DNA of 64,000 bases from Streptomyces sp. NBC_00775 (GCF_036347135.1 NZ_CP108938.1:2728001-2792000), one strand, 5' to 3'; counted from the stretch's first letter, positions 16,672 to 26,693 are shown. Program-made: numbers and translations. Notes: generated by a model not told the origin, from the sequence alone.

Positions 16672-19600
16672 TCAGGCGGAGGCTTCCCTGGACTGCTGAG
16701 GCAGGGCCGAGCCGGTGCGCTGCGTCGCGCGGAGGTCCAGCACCGGGCCCGCGTCGTCCGGGACCAGGGCCCGTAGGTGGGGCTCGGCCGTGACGAGCCA
16801 GGCGAGCAGTTGGCGGAGCCGGAGGCGTCGGGGGGCCGTGGTGGCCGGGTCCGCGATGAGTTCGGCCAGCCAGGTCACGGCGGTCTCGGTCACTCCCGCG
16901 GCCTGCAGGTCCGACATCAACTGCTGCTCGCCGTAGCGCGGCGGGGAAGGGAGGCCCAGCACGTGCCGCCAGAGCGTCAGCGCGGCGTCGCGCTCGCCGA
17001 GGGCCGCGAGGCCTTGGGCCAGAGTGCACCGCTGGGCCCAGTACAGCCGGCGGTGCGTCATGGCCGTCTCCAGGACCCACGGCACCACCGCGTGACCCTC
17101 CATGCTGAGCAGCACCCGCAGCCCATACAGGACTTCGGCCGAACCCGCCGGGGGAAGACCGACGAGTTCCCGGGCCAGCCGGGCGACGACCGCGTCCGTC
17201 GCCCGGCTCTCGAAGCGCGGCAGCGCCTCCAGCGCTCCGTTCAGCCAGTTGGCATCCGCGCTCAGCGCCGGGTGGGCGAACCAGATCTCCTGCAGCCGGA
17301 GGGCGGCGGCGTCCCCGCCGGTCTTGAGCAGCACACGTACGGCTTCCTTGTAGCCGTCCTTGCGTGTGTTGGGCGTGCTCAGCGCGAGCTCCGCCATCTC
17401 CCTGGCCTGGTCGAGCGCCCCGGCCTCGAACAGCGCCTTCGCGGCGGGCGGCCGGTCGTACGAAGACAGCAGATGGCCACGGTCGAGACGCTGCATGATC
17501 TGCTCGGCCCCGCCCACACCGGCGGCGGCCAGCCAGGTGGCCACGGCGTCGCCCGTCCCGTACACCCCCCACCGCTCCTCGCCGAAGACCCCGCGCGCCC
17601 AGTCCGCCGTGCTGTCGCCGGGGGCGAGGGGAGCCATCGCCCGCAACAGAGCAGCCGGGTGCCAGTAGTAGTGGCCCAAGTCGGCGCCGCTGCGCTCCAG
17701 CGCCGCGGTGATCGCCTCACCCGCCTTGGACCCGTGTGCCTTGACCCACATGTCCGCCGCCCATCGCATGGCGCCCAGATGGATCGAATCCCCACCGAGC
17801 ATCCGGTGGGCGATACGCGCGGCTGCCGCCTCCGCACCGAACGTGTCGAGGACCTTGCCCACGACCCATCGCCGTGCCTGCTCGGTGTCGGGCAGCGCCA
17901 GGGTGAGCCGCTCCACCTCGGCCACCGCGTGCTCCGGCGCCGAGGTCAGCCAGGCCTCGACGGCGCGCTCCGTGTCGGTCGCATACGCGGTCGGCTCCTG
18001 GAACACGCGGCGTGCCAGCTCCACCGCCTCCTGAGCCCGGCCCAGGCAGGCGAGCGCCTCCGCCGCGACCGACATCTCCCATCCGCCGGCTTCGGGCCTG
18101 TCCACCATCTGCCAGGCGCGTCTGCGGACGATCTCCCGGGCGTCGTTCCCGAGGGTGCAGGCGATCCGTGCGGCCCGGCCGAGCAGGCCATGGACACTGG
18201 TGACCGTGAGCCCCAGCAGTTCCCGGGTGATGTCGGCCGGCCCCGCCTTGCCGTACGCCTCGACCGCGTAGAGCCGGATACTCGTATCGAGGAACTCGCA
18301 GCGCGCCATGCGCTCCAGACGCTCCAGCACCCCGGGCTGTCCGCCCAGCGCCCCCAGTACCTGCGCCGCCCGTTCCCGGTATTCGTCGTCGACGGCGCAC
18401 CGCGCCACCACCTCCAGCCGGTCGAACGTCTCCTCCCGGTCCGCCTCGCCGAACCTGACGCCCTCGGCCACGAGGAGCCCGGCCAGCAGGGGCCGTTCGT
18501 GACCTCCTACGGCGCCCGTGCGCAGCTGTTCGGCGAGCCGGCCGCCGTCGCAGTCGTCGCGTTCGCCCCAGAGGCAGAACACGAACATGGCCAGCGTGCG
18601 TTCGTCGTCCTTGAAGGCGCGCAGGATCCAGTCCTCCGCCTCCGGGAAGGAGGGAGATATCCGCTGCGCGTACGACTGGGCGGCGAAGTACTCGGCGAAC
18701 GAGTGGTGCAGGAACCGGTAGTCGTCCTCGTCCCTGACGAGCAGGCCGGTGCTCTGGAGGAATTCCCGTACGTCGGCCTCCCAGCCCGTCACGGCCCAGT
18801 CTTCCGGCAGGTTGGTCCGCACCCACTCCAGGCCCGCCTCCAGGAGCGACGACTCCCCCTCCAGGCGGCACCTGCCCAGCACCCCGAGGACGTCCCGCTT
18901 CCGCTGGTTGAGCCACAGGTGCAGCTCACGCCGCCCGGGGTCGTCGCGGTACCGCCGCATCAGCCCCTGCCGTACGGCGCCTTCGCTGCCCGCGCCCCGG
19001 GTCAGCAGATGCTCGAAGAACCGCTGGTAGAGGCTGAGCCTGCTGGTCGGCAGCGGATGTGTCGGAGCCGCCGTCGCCGTGACGGCCGCGATGGTGGCGA
19101 GCAGCGGATTGCGGACCAGGTCGCGCAGCCGGCCGTCGTCGGTCTCGCCCAGGAAGCGGTCCGCGGCGGTCCGCGCCTGTTCCTTCTCCTGGTACTGCGC
19201 CGCGAACCACTTGGCGGCGAAGTCCCGCAGCTCCTCCGTACCGAAGGGCTCCATACGGTATTCGCCGATCAACGCCCCCCTCAGCGGCGCCAGTTCGGGG
19301 TCGGACAGCGGGCGGCTGGTGATGACGAACCGGTAGTCGCTGTCGGTGCGCGCGTGCTGCGCGATCATCCGGACGACCTCGGCGCGCGACTCGCGGTCCG
19401 CGATCTCGTCGAGCCCGTCCACCAGGACCATCCAGCGCGCCCCGTGCACGCGCCCCAGGAACAGCCGTGCGTCGGGGTCGGCGACCAGGCTGTGGCCGAG
19501 CGTGCGGCGTAAGGCCTGGCACAGCACCGTGCTCCATGAACCGGGCTGGTCGACGAGCGTCCTGGCCGCGACCCTGACCGGAATCACCGGTTCGGTCACG

Positions 19601-20319
19601 GGTGCCTCCAGGCTGGTGTCCTCACGCAGCCAGATCCGCGAGAGGGTCCACGCCAGATGGCTCGACAGCGTCGACTTCCCGGCGCCGGGCTCCCCGGTGA
19701 TCAGGAGGTGTTCGTGGCGGGCCAGGGCCTCCGGGACCGGAAGCTGGGCGTCGATGGTCTGCGTCTCGTCCCGCGCGGCGGAGTCCCCCTGTGTCGCAGA
19801 ACCTCCGTCGAGCTGGGTGGAGTTACGGGCGGCGCCCTCCGTGGAGTGCCACTGGGTCCGCATGCTCTGGCGTACGTAGACCGCCGACAGCGGAGGCTCG
19901 GCCACACCCAGCATGTCGTACGGCAGCCGCTCCACCGCCTTCGCCTGCGCTTCGAGGAGGTTGCGGACCGCCGGATTCGGCAGTGGCAGCTCCGTCCACT
20001 CCGTCAGCCGGGGCGCGGCCGCCTCCCGGCTCTCGGCGCCGGCCCGGTCCAGGGCCTCCTTGGCCTTGATCCACAGCGGGGTGATGTCGTCGGGCTCGCG
20101 CTCCAACGCGACGGCGAGCGACCGCAGGACCGACAGCTTCAGCAGCCTGGTGGCACTGCAGGCGCCGTAGACGACGTTCTTGTGGGCGATCTCCGCGCGG
20201 ACCACCGCGTTGAGGCTCTCGTAGCCCGCGTCGGCGATCGCTTCGCGGAACCACTCGGCGAGTGCTTCGAGCTCCGGGTACCGCTCCGTGTCGCCCTTCG
20301 GCGGACGCCCCCCAGCCAT
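16672..20319 (-). CDS. NACHT-domain NTPase with N-terminal XRE-like domain (candidate defence protein)
   Basis: This 1215-residue protein has three parts. Residues 1-95 look like the helix-turn-helix domain found before NTPases in Streptomyces (RLLKLSVLRSLAVALEREPD). A NACHT module follows with Walker A GEPGAGKST (209-217), Walker B MVLVDGLDE (297-305) and sensor VITSRP (332-337). A long helical-repeat C-terminus (about 520-1215) could sense a ligand. Such STAND NTPases include bacterial anti-phage proteins. Codon 270 is TTA (19510-19512), so translation should depend on the bldA tRNA. A divergent small gene starts 121 bases away. The start is the ATG before GGRPPKGD; a defence role is inference. 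Confidence 0.85.
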   Translation of the reverse strand: MAGGRPPKGDTERYPELEALAEWFREAIADAGYESLNAVVRAEIAHKNVVYGACSATRLLKLSVLRSLAVALEREPDDITPLWIKAKEALDRAGAESREAAAPRLTEWTELPLPNPAVRNLLEAQAKAVERLPYDMLGVAEPPLSAVYVRQSMRTQWHSTEGAARNSTQLDGGSATQGDSAARDETQTIDAQLPVPEALARHEHLLITGEPGAGKSTLSSHLAWTLSRIWLREDTSLEAPVTEPVIPVRVAARTLVDQPGSWSTVLCQALRRTLGHSLVADPDARLFLGRVHGARWMVLVDGLDEIADRESRAEVVRMIAQHARTDSDYRFVITSRPLSDPELAPLRGALIGEYRMEPFGTEELRDFAAKWFAAQYQEKEQARTAADRFLGETDDGRLRDLVRNPLLATIAAVTATAAPTHPLPTSRLSLYQRFFEHLLTRGAGSEGAVRQGLMRRYRDDPGRRELHLWLNQRKRDVLGVLGRCRLEGESSLLEAGLEWVRTNLPEDWAVTGWEADVREFLQSTGLLVRDEDDYRFLHHSFAEYFAAQSYAQRISPSFPEAEDWILRAFKDDERTLAMFVFCLWGERDDCDGGRLAEQLRTGAVGGHERPLLAGLLVAEGVRFGEADREETFDRLEVVARCAVDDEYRERAAQVLGALGGQPGVLERLERMARCEFLDTSIRLYAVEAYGKAGPADITRELLGLTVTSVHGLLGRAARIACTLGNDAREIVRRRAWQMVDRPEAGGWEMSVAAEALACLGRAQEAVELARRVFQEPTAYATDTERAVEAWLTSAPEHAVAEVERLTLALPDTEQARRWVVGKVLDTFGAEAAAARIAHRMLGGDSIHLGAMRWAADMWVKAHGSKAGEAITAALERSGADLGHYYWHPAALLRAMAPLAPGDSTADWARGVFGEERWGVYGTGDAVATWLAAAGVGGAEQIMQRLDRGHLLSSYDRPPAAKALFEAGALDQAREMAELALSTPNTRKDGYKEAVRVLLKTGGDAAALRLQEIWFAHPALSADANWLNGALEALPRFESRATDAVVARLARELVGLPPAGSAEVLYGLRVLLSMEGHAVVPWVLETAMTHRRLYWAQRCTLAQGLAALGERDAALTLWRHVLGLPSPPRYGEQQLMSDLQAAGVTETAVTWLAELIADPATTAPRRLRLRQLLAWLVTAEPHLRALVPDDAGPVLDLRATQRTGSALPQQSREASA

Positions 20320-20440
20320 ACGCCTCCCTGCACCCCGGCAGCACTTCGGTTTCCCGCGGTTTCCCCAGCGTAGTGGGAAACCCTTGCCTGCTCGGAGAGT
20401 TGGGGCAAGCCCGTCGCCGCCCGACACCGAGGAGCACCGC

Positions 20441-20761
<321 letters not shown>

Positions 20762-20822
20762 TACGCCGGACAGCCCGCCCCAAGGCTCACGTCCAGGGAC
20801 GCGCACCTCGGGCCGCACCGTC

Positions 20823-21515
20823 TCAGTGCTCGACGATCTCCCCGTCGCTCAGCTCCAGCACCCGGTCGGCCAGATCCAGCAGGGTCGCGTCGTGGGTGGC
20901 GACCAGCGCCGTCACCTGTTCGCTGCGGACGACCGCGCGCAGCAGCTCCATCACGGCGATGCCCGTCTCGGCGTCGAGCTGGCCCGTGGGCTCGTCGGCG
21001 ATGAGGAGGGAGGGGTTGTTGGCGAGGGCGCGGGCGATGGCCACCCGCTGTTGCTGGCCGCCGGAGAGTTCGCCGGGGCGCTGGGCCGCGTGGTCGGCGA
21101 GGCCGACGAGGGAGAGGAGCAGATCGACGCGTTCCTCGCGCTCGCGCGGGTCGGCCCGGCGCAGCCGCAGCGGAACGCCGACGTTCTCGGCGGCGGTGAG
21201 GATGGGGATGAGCCCGAAGGACTGGAAGACGAAGCCGATGCGGTCGCGGCGCAGTCCCAGGATGCCGTTCTCGTCGAGCGTGGAGAGATCCATCCCGTCG
21301 ACGACGATCCTGCCCTCGTCCGGCTCGTCGAGTCCTCCGACGAGGTTGAGAAGGGTGGTCTTGCCGGATCCGGAGCGGCCCTTGAGGGCGACGAGTTCAC
21401 CGCGCGGTACGTCGAAGGAGACACCGCGCAGCGCGTGCACGGCGGCGGCTCCGGTGCCGTACGAGCGATGGATGTTCTCGACGCGCACCATGGCGTCCGT
21501 GACGACCTGGCTCAT
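20823..21515 (-). CDS. ABC transporter ATPase, LolD/MacB type, without permease
   Basis: This 230-residue ABC ATPase has Walker A GRSGSGKTT (about 46-54), the signature LSGGQQQRVAIARAL, Walker B LLIADEPTG and switch VATHD. The sequence fits the LolD/MacB/FtsE group, which works with FtsX-like permeases in lipoprotein, peptide or antibiotic export. Such ATPases are normally followed by their permease. Here the next gene downstream is convergent and the one upstream is a secreted lyase, so no partner is in reach. The start ATG has GGAGGGG upstream. Confidence 0.88.
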   Translation of the reverse strand: MSQVVTDAMVRVENIHRSYGTGAAAVHALRGVSFDVPRGELVALKGRSGSGKTTLLNLVGGLDEPDEGRIVVDGMDLSTLDENGILGLRRDRIGFVFQSFGLIPILTAAENVGVPLRLRRADPREREERVDLLLSLVGLADHAAQRPGELSGGQQQRVAIARALANNPSLLIADEPTGQLDAETGIAVMELLRAVVRSEQVTALVATHDATLLDLADRVLELSDGEIVEH

Positions 21516-21575
21516 GTCCCCTCCCCCGTGGACCGGGCGCCAGTATCACCGCCGGGAGCCCGGTCCTTCAATGGG

Positions 21576-22817
21576 TCAGCTGGGGTTGTCGCCGTGGGTC
21601 AGCGTCTCCCAGGCCACGAACAGGTTGTTGCTGCCGGCCGGGCGGTTCTGCTCGGTCAGCGTCTGGGTGTTGGTCATCGCGATGCCCAGGCGGTTGTGCA
21701 GGGCGTTGTAGCCGACCTCGGTGACGGGGCCCAGGCCGAGGGTGAGCGAGCCGCCGCACAGCCAGCTCGGCACGGCCGTCCCCAGCTGGTACTTCGACTG
21801 GAAGCCGAGCGCCTGCCTCAGCCGCTCGCCGACATCGGTGCCGTACAGGTCCTGGCCCTGGATCCGGCTGGTCTCGGCGACGTGCGAGATCGCGGAGATG
21901 CCGTATCCGGTGTGGGTGAAGTCGCGGCACGTCTCCTGGGTGAGCCCGGTGACGAAGGTGGACTGCCCCTGCCAGTAGGAGACGATCTTCGCCGTGGTGT
22001 CGAGGTTCTGGCTCGGCACGGTCTTCGGCACGGAGCCGTCGGAGGAGAGATAGACGTACGCGGCCGTACGCGTCCGGAACTTCGCCATGGCCGTGTCGTA
22101 CGACGTCTTGTCCTCCAGGAAGACGGAGATGCCGATGGCGGCCTCCATCATCGACAGCTCCCAGTTCCCGTTGGAATTCGAGCCGTTGATGATCTCGGGG
22201 AGGTAGACGTTGCGGAGCATCGTGCCGAAGCGGGCGGAGTTGGTCCACGTCCCCGTGTACGTGTACTTGATGATCTCGGCGGCCTTGGGCCAGGAGGAGC
22301 CGGCCCAGCCGGTCTGCAGCGGCGCGTTGCTGTTGGTGTGGTCCTTGATGGTGGCCGACCAGGCGTCCATCAGCTCGATGGACTTCTGGGCGTAGCGCGC
22401 GTCGCGGGTGATGTACCAGGCGAGGGCGTCGGTGTACGCGGCTATCGCGTCCTCGCGCTCGTCGGTGCAGCCGTAGTTGGGGTTGGAGTACGAGCCGCAC
22501 TCGACGGTCGCCCGGGGCGTGGCGGTGCGCGTCAGTGAGGCGTACTTGCTCGCCATCATCTGGTCGTACGCGCCCTTCCAGGGCTGGGCGCCGGCGAGGA
22601 CCTCGGTGCGGGCGAAGTCCAGCTGCCCCTTGGAGACGGTGACTCCGGGGTGCACGAAGGTGGCGGGCGCGGCGTCGGCCCGCTGGGCGCCGGGCCAGGA
22701 GAGGAACCCGGCGACCAGCGCGGCGGTCGCGGCGGCGACGGTGGCGAGCAGGGCCGGGCGCCGTCTGCGGCGGTGCGCGGCGGGGGTGTCGGGGGTCTCG
22801 GGCATGTGGGGTGCCAT
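21576..22817 (-). CDS. Secreted alginate lyase-like protein
   Basis: This is a 413-residue exported protein. A basic N-terminus (HRRRRRP), a hydrophobic core and ADA-AP near residue 49 form a signal peptide with a signal peptidase I site. The mature part is an alpha/alpha-barrel of the alginate lyase/PL5-like superfamily, with conserved W, H and N segments such as NGNWELSMMEAAIGI and TCRDFTHTGYGISAI. It probably cleaves a uronic-acid polysaccharide outside the cell by beta-elimination; the substrate is not known. It stands alone, without sugar transporter genes nearby. Confidence 0.78.
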   Translation of the reverse strand: MAPHMPETPDTPAAHRRRRRPALLATVAAATAALVAGFLSWPGAQRADAAPATFVHPGVTVSKGQLDFARTEVLAGAQPWKGAYDQMMASKYASLTRTATPRATVECGSYSNPNYGCTDEREDAIAAYTDALAWYITRDARYAQKSIELMDAWSATIKDHTNSNAPLQTGWAGSSWPKAAEIIKYTYTGTWTNSARFGTMLRNVYLPEIINGSNSNGNWELSMMEAAIGISVFLEDKTSYDTAMAKFRTRTAAYVYLSSDGSVPKTVPSQNLDTTAKIVSYWQGQSTFVTGLTQETCRDFTHTGYGISAISHVAETSRIQGQDLYGTDVGERLRQALGFQSKYQLGTAVPSWLCGGSLTLGLGPVTEVGYNALHNRLGIAMTNTQTLTEQNRPAGSNNLFVAWETLTHGDNPS

Positions 22818-22970
22818 CCGTTCTCGTATGTGAACGATGAGCGCGTGTTTGAACGCACGCGATGGCCGGGACCTTAGGTATAGACCAACTGCCCGTCAAG
22901 AGGCGGCACATGAGCGGCGCATGAAAAAGGCCGCACGAGAGGGAGCTCATGACAAGGAGCTCATAAGAAA

Positions 22971-22999
22971 GGGCCGCACCCCCACCGGGAGTGCGGCCC
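22971..22999 (-). terminator. Terminator of the dut-DUF3710 transcript
   Basis: GGGCCGCAC and GTGCGGCCC arms (22971-22979, 22991-22999) flank an 11-base loop, just after the DUF3710 stop on the minus strand. Confidence 0.7.
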
Positions 23000-23027
23000 A
23001 CATCCAGACTCAAGCCAAGCGCGGCGC

Positions 23028-23792
23028 CTAGCGGACCTCGGTGATCTCCGGTCCGCGCTGGAGCTGCCCCATGCCGCCGGAGAAGCGGGAACCGCCCTGA
23101 TCCTCCTGCTGGACACCTTCGGGCACCATCTGCGCGTCGTTCGGCAGCTTCAGGACGATCGGGTCGCGGGGGGCCATCGGACCCTCGCCACGGACGACGA
23201 CCGTGTCCCGGAAGATCTGCTCCAGCAGACCCGCGGCCTGCGGCTGCACCGCGCCCTGCCCGGAGATCACTCCACGCAGGAACCAGCGGGGGCCGTCCAC
23301 TCCGACGAACCGCACGACCTGGAAACCGCCCGTGCCGTCCGGCAGCTGCACCGGCACCTGCGCCCGCAGCTCCCAGCCCAGCGGGCCCTCTACCTCGTCG
23401 ATGACACCGCCCTGCTGGGTGATCCCGGAGGCGATCTCCTCACGCACCTCGCCCCAGATGCCCTCGCGCTTGGGAGCGGCGAAGGCCTGAAGCTGTACGG
23501 CACTGTCCTTCAGGACGACGGTGGCCGCGACGATCGCGTCGCCCGCGACCTCGACCCGCAGCTCCATGCCGTCGACTCCGGGCACGAAGAGACCACCCAG
23601 GTCCACTCGGCCCTCGGCCGGATCGCGGACCTCGGAGTCGTCCCAGGGACCATCGGGGCGCGGCTCGGGTTCGAGCCTCACGCGCTCCCGCTCCTCCGAC
23701 TCGTCCGCCTCAGTGTCGACGTCGTCGACGACCTGCTCGGCCTCGCTCGCCGCGTCCTCGGCGGCACTGCCCTTCTTGCGACGTCCGAACAC
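23028..23792 (-). CDS. DUF3710 family protein
   Basis: This is a 254-residue cytoplasmic protein of the actinobacterial DUF3710 family. An N-terminal FGRRKKG stretch and an acidic disordered region (about 10-60) precede a compact beta-rich domain with the conserved GPRWFLRGVISG segment. The start is GTG with GGAAGGA upstream, one base after the dut stop. Its function is unknown. Constant linkage to dut and DUF3093 (Rv2696c-Rv2698 order) is the main clue. Confidence 0.87.
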   Translation of the reverse strand: MFGRRKKGSAAEDAASEAEQVVDDVDTEADESEERERVRLEPEPRPDGPWDDSEVRDPAEGRVDLGGLFVPGVDGMELRVEVAGDAIVAATVVLKDSAVQLQAFAAPKREGIWGEVREEIASGITQQGGVIDEVEGPLGWELRAQVPVQLPDGTGGFQVVRFVGVDGPRWFLRGVISGQGAVQPQAAGLLEQIFRDTVVVRGEGPMAPRDPIVLKLPNDAQMVPEGVQQEDQGGSRFSGGMGQLQRGPEITEVR

Positions 23793-23793
23793 G

Positions 23794-24318
23794 TCACTGT
23801 CCTTCCCGGTCGGATACGACCGAAGCGTATCGATTCCCACCCGTTGTGCTGTCCACGGCGGCATGACCGCCGGTGGACCCGAAGCCCCCTGCGGCCCGCG
23901 CCGAGTCGGGAAGCTCCGCGACCTCCTGGAAGCGGACCGTCTCGACCTGCTGGACGACCAGTTGAGCAATCCGGTCGAAGCGCTCGAACCGCACGGACTC
24001 GCGCGGGTCGAGATTCACCACGATCACCTTGATCTCCCCACGGTACCCGGCATCCACCGTCCCCGGGGCATTCACGAGGGCGACACCGCAGCGGGCGGCG
24101 AGCCCGGAACGCGGGTGCACGAAGGCCGCGTACCCCTCGGGCAGCGCGATGGACACTCCCGTGGGCAGAACCGTCCGTTCACCCGGCTTCAGTTCACAGC
24201 TCTCGGTGGTGCGCAGATCGGCTCCCGCGTCACCGGGGTGCGCGTACTCGGGAAGCGGGACTTCCGGGTCCACGCGCCGGATCAGCACGGCGATTTCTTG
24301 ACGGGGCTGACGGCTCAC
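23794..24318 (-). CDS. dut: dUTP diphosphatase
   Basis: This 174-residue trimeric-type dUTPase hydrolyses dUTP to dUMP and pyrophosphate, keeping uracil out of DNA and supplying dTMP synthesis. All five family motifs are present: PGDAGADL, PRSGLA, GTVDAGYRGEI, RIAQLV and the C-terminal P-loop-like RAAGGFGSTGG. The start GTG overlaps the stop of the thioesterase gene (GTGA), so the genes are coupled. Confidence 0.95.
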   Translation of the reverse strand: MSRQPRQEIAVLIRRVDPEVPLPEYAHPGDAGADLRTTESCELKPGERTVLPTGVSIALPEGYAAFVHPRSGLAARCGVALVNAPGTVDAGYRGEIKVIVVNLDPRESVRFERFDRIAQLVVQQVETVRFQEVAELPDSARAAGGFGSTGGHAAVDSTTGGNRYASVVSDREGQ

Positions 24319-24899
24319 GGGTTCACCTCGAAGGCGCGGACGCGCCTGATCTGGTCCGGTTCACTCATGGCGGCCCGGATCTCCTCCGGGCGGCCGTTGT
24401 CGATGAAGTGGTCGACCTTCACCTCGACGAAGAGGGCGTCGGCGCGGACGGCGACCGGTCCGTCGGGACCGCCGATCCGCCCGGTGGCGGTCGAGTAGAT
24501 CTTCCGGCCGGCCACCGCGGTGACCTCGGCCTCCAGGTGCAGCACGGTGCCGACGGGCACCGGGCGCCGGAAGTCGGTCTCCAGCCGTCCGGTCACCGCG
24601 ATCGTGCGCAGCAGCCAGTTCAGCGAGCCGAGCGTCTCGTCCAGCGCGGTGGCGAGGACGCCGCCGTGCGCGAGCCCCGGGGCGCCCTGGTGGGCGGGCC
24701 GCACGGTGAACTCCGCCGTGATCCGGACCCCCTCCCCCGCGCGGGCCTCCAGGTGGAGTCCGTGGGGCTGCTCTCCGCCACACCCGAAACACTGTTCGTA
24801 GTGCGCCCCGAGGAGCTCGCCGGGGGCGGGCGCGTCAGGGTGCCGCACCGGCGCGACGGCGTCGGCGGGGGGCGTCAGAGCTGCGGAAGTACCACTCAC
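24315..24899 (-). CDS. PaaI-family hotdog thioesterase
   Basis: This is a 194-residue hotdog-fold protein. CFGCGGEQPHGL precedes the hotdog helix AHGGVLATALDETLG, where the acidic residue (DE) is the usual catalytic position of acyl-CoA thioesterases. The start is the GTG at 24899, which lies eight bases after TAAGGT, so the transcript is probably leaderless. It is coupled to dut by overlap and divergent from DUF3093. The acyl-CoA substrate is unknown. Confidence 0.82.
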   Translation of the reverse strand: MSGTSAALTPPADAVAPVRHPDAPAPGELLGAHYEQCFGCGGEQPHGLHLEARAGEGVRITAEFTVRPAHQGAPGLAHGGVLATALDETLGSLNWLLRTIAVTGRLETDFRRPVPVGTVLHLEAEVTAVAGRKIYSTATGRIGGPDGPVAVRADALFVEVKVDHFIDNGRPEEIRAAMSEPDQIRRVRAFEVNP

Positions 24900-24907
24900 A
24901 GCCGCAG

Positions 24908-24913
24908 ACCTTA
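24908..24913 (-). promoter_or_regulatory. -10 element of a leaderless thioesterase-dut transcript
   Basis: TAAGGT ends eight bases before the GTG of the thioesterase gene, and there is no Shine-Dalgarno sequence before that GTG. Confidence 0.45.
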
Positions 24914-24957
24914 CCCGCGAGTCCACCGTCTCTTCGCACCGTGCCAAGCTTGGCTTC

Positions 24958-25419
24958 ATGCAGCTTTCCGCCTCGCCGTACGAAGAACGCCTCACCGCAC
25001 CCCGCACCTGGTGGCTGGTCTGCTTCCTGGTCGGGATCGCGATGGCCCTGATCTTCCTCCCGTTCGGCACGCTGCCGCTGCTGGGAGCCCTGGTCGGCGG
25101 CACCGCGGTCTCGGCGGTCGTGGCCAGCTCCTACGGCTCGATCCGCATCCGTGTCGTCGGCGACTCCCTGATCGCCGGCGAGGCCAAGATCCCCGTCTCG
25201 GCCCTCGGCGACGCCGAGATCATGGACCAGGAGGAAGCGCGCGCCTGGCGCACGTACAAGGCCGACCCCCGCGCCTTCATGCTCCTGCGCGCCTACATCC
25301 CCACGGCCCTCCGCGTCCAGGTCACGGACCCGGCCGACCCGACGCCGTACCTGTACCTGTCGACGCGGGAGCCGGAGCGGTTGGTGGCGGCGCTGGAAGC
25401 GGCGCGGGCGTCGGCGTAG
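24958..25419 (+). CDS. DUF3093 membrane protein
   Basis: This 153-residue protein has two adjacent membrane helices (about 18-55, WWLVCFLVGIAMALIFLP and the following GALVGGTAVSAVVA) and a C-terminal cytoplasmic beta domain with conserved YKADPRAFMLLRAYI. The family is actinobacterial and of unknown function. It is the only plus-strand gene in this part, as is Rv2698 in M. tuberculosis. Confidence 0.85.
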   Translation: MQLSASPYEERLTAPRTWWLVCFLVGIAMALIFLPFGTLPLLGALVGGTAVSAVVASSYGSIRIRVVGDSLIAGEAKIPVSALGDAEIMDQEEARAWRTYKADPRAFMLLRAYIPTALRVQVTDPADPTPYLYLSTREPERLVAALEAARASA

Positions 25420-25756
25420 GCCGCACATCGGCGTAGGCCGCGCGGGCGGGGTGCCACGGGCGGCGCCGCACGGCAAGGCGGCTCGCGCGGCGGCGTCGAC
25501 CGCCTTCGGCGGAAGAGCCCACGCGGCGACGGTTCTCACCTGGGCGCCTCACCTGGGTACGGCTTCCCGGGGACGTCAGCACGCCGCCGGCAGCACTTCT
25601 TCGCCGGTCACTGGTTCTCCGTCACGACGGGGACCGGCCGCGACGGCGATGGCCGGCGGTACCGGACTCGGAGCGACCGACGACGGAATCCGCCCGCGGG
25701 GCACTCCATCGAGACGCGGGCGCGCGCCCGCCAAGAGCTCGCCGCCCGGGGAGGTC
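25420..25756. other. Convergent intergenic region, no gene seen
   Basis: This GC-rich spacer lies between DUF3093 and the following minus-strand gene. Apart from a 14-base duplication (TCGGCGTAGGCCGC) at its left end I see no repeat, terminator or convincing coding sequence. Confidence 0.5.
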
Positions 25757-26680
25757 TCAGCGCTCCAGCTCCCTGGTGATCTCCCCCATCCGCAGCGGAT
25801 TCGCCGGCTTCTCCAACGGCGGCAGCTCGGGAAGCGCGTCCCAGGGCACCTGCATCTTCCGCAGGTCCTTGCGAATGCGCCCCGCGAGGCGTTTGGTGTC
25901 GCGGCGGTTCATGACCGCACCGACCGCGGCGCCGACCATGAACGGCATCAGGTTGGGCAGATCCCGGACCACGCGTTTCATGATCTGCTGGCGCAGTTCG
26001 CGCTTCATCTGGCCGCCCAACGCGGCGTTGATCGTCGCGGGCTTCGTCACATCGATCCCGCGCTCCCCGGACCAGGAGTTCAGATACGCGGTACTGCGCT
26101 GCTTGAGGTTGCCCGGCGGTCGCAGACCGTAGACCTCATGGAGCTCGGCGATCAGCTTCAGCTCGATCGCGGCGACGCCGGTGATCTCGGTGGCCAGCTC
26201 CGTGGGCATGGCGGGCGGCACCGGCAGCATCGCGGCGGCGCCGACCCCGGCGCCGACCGTGGACGTCGCGGCGGCCGCGCCCGCGACGAGTTTGTCCGCG
26301 AGCTGCTCGGGACCGAGGTCCGGGAACTGCTTGCGAAGGGTCGCGAGGTCCCGTACGGGGATTCGCGGGGCGATATCGATGATCCGGTCGGCGAGGTACG
26401 CCAGGCCCGCCCTGGCCAGGTTGCCGCCCTTCTGAACGCCCTTGTGGACGCCCTTCACGACCCCGTCCCGGATCACCGCCGCGCGGCGCCTTGCGGCGGG
26501 CGCGGGAGTGACGGCGGAAGCCGTCAGGCCGCCTGTGGCGGGCGCCCGCTCGAGCGAGGCTGATCCCGGTTCGGAAGAGCCCCGCTCGTCGTCACGCACG
26601 CCTTCAGAGCCGTCTGAGGGCCCTTCGTCCGCTTCCCGTGGGGGGAGGCGGCGCTTCCAAGGTGGGGTCGAGCCAGTCAC
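25757..26680 (-). CDS. EcsC-like protein of unknown function
   Basis: This is a 307-residue protein with a GTG start. The first 65 residues are charged and probably disordered. The central region has an Ala/Gly-rich hydrophobic helix (AGAAAATSTVGAGVGAAAML) followed by conserved helices (ELKLIAELHEVYGL) and a second hydrophobic segment (MPFMVGAAVGAVMNRR). This pattern resembles EcsC-family proteins, which associate with membranes, but I am not sure of the family. It ends next to DUF4193 on the same strand. Confidence 0.7.
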   Translation of the reverse strand: MTGSTPPWKRRLPPREADEGPSDGSEGVRDDERGSSEPGSASLERAPATGGLTASAVTPAPAARRRAAVIRDGVVKGVHKGVQKGGNLARAGLAYLADRIIDIAPRIPVRDLATLRKQFPDLGPEQLADKLVAGAAAATSTVGAGVGAAAMLPVPPAMPTELATEITGVAAIELKLIAELHEVYGLRPPGNLKQRSTAYLNSWSGERGIDVTKPATINAALGGQMKRELRQQIMKRVVRDLPNLMPFMVGAAVGAVMNRRDTKRLAGRIRKDLRKMQVPWDALPELPPLEKPANPLRMGEITRELER

Positions 26681-26693
26681 GGCCGACCCTGCC

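Noticed and set aside
16777..19512. A 911-codon open frame on the plus strand opposite the NACHT gene
   Set aside because: It is the mirror of a GC-rich coding strand, has a composition dominated by Arg, Gly and Pro, no ribosome site and no recognisable domain. The minus-strand NACHT protein has clear motifs.
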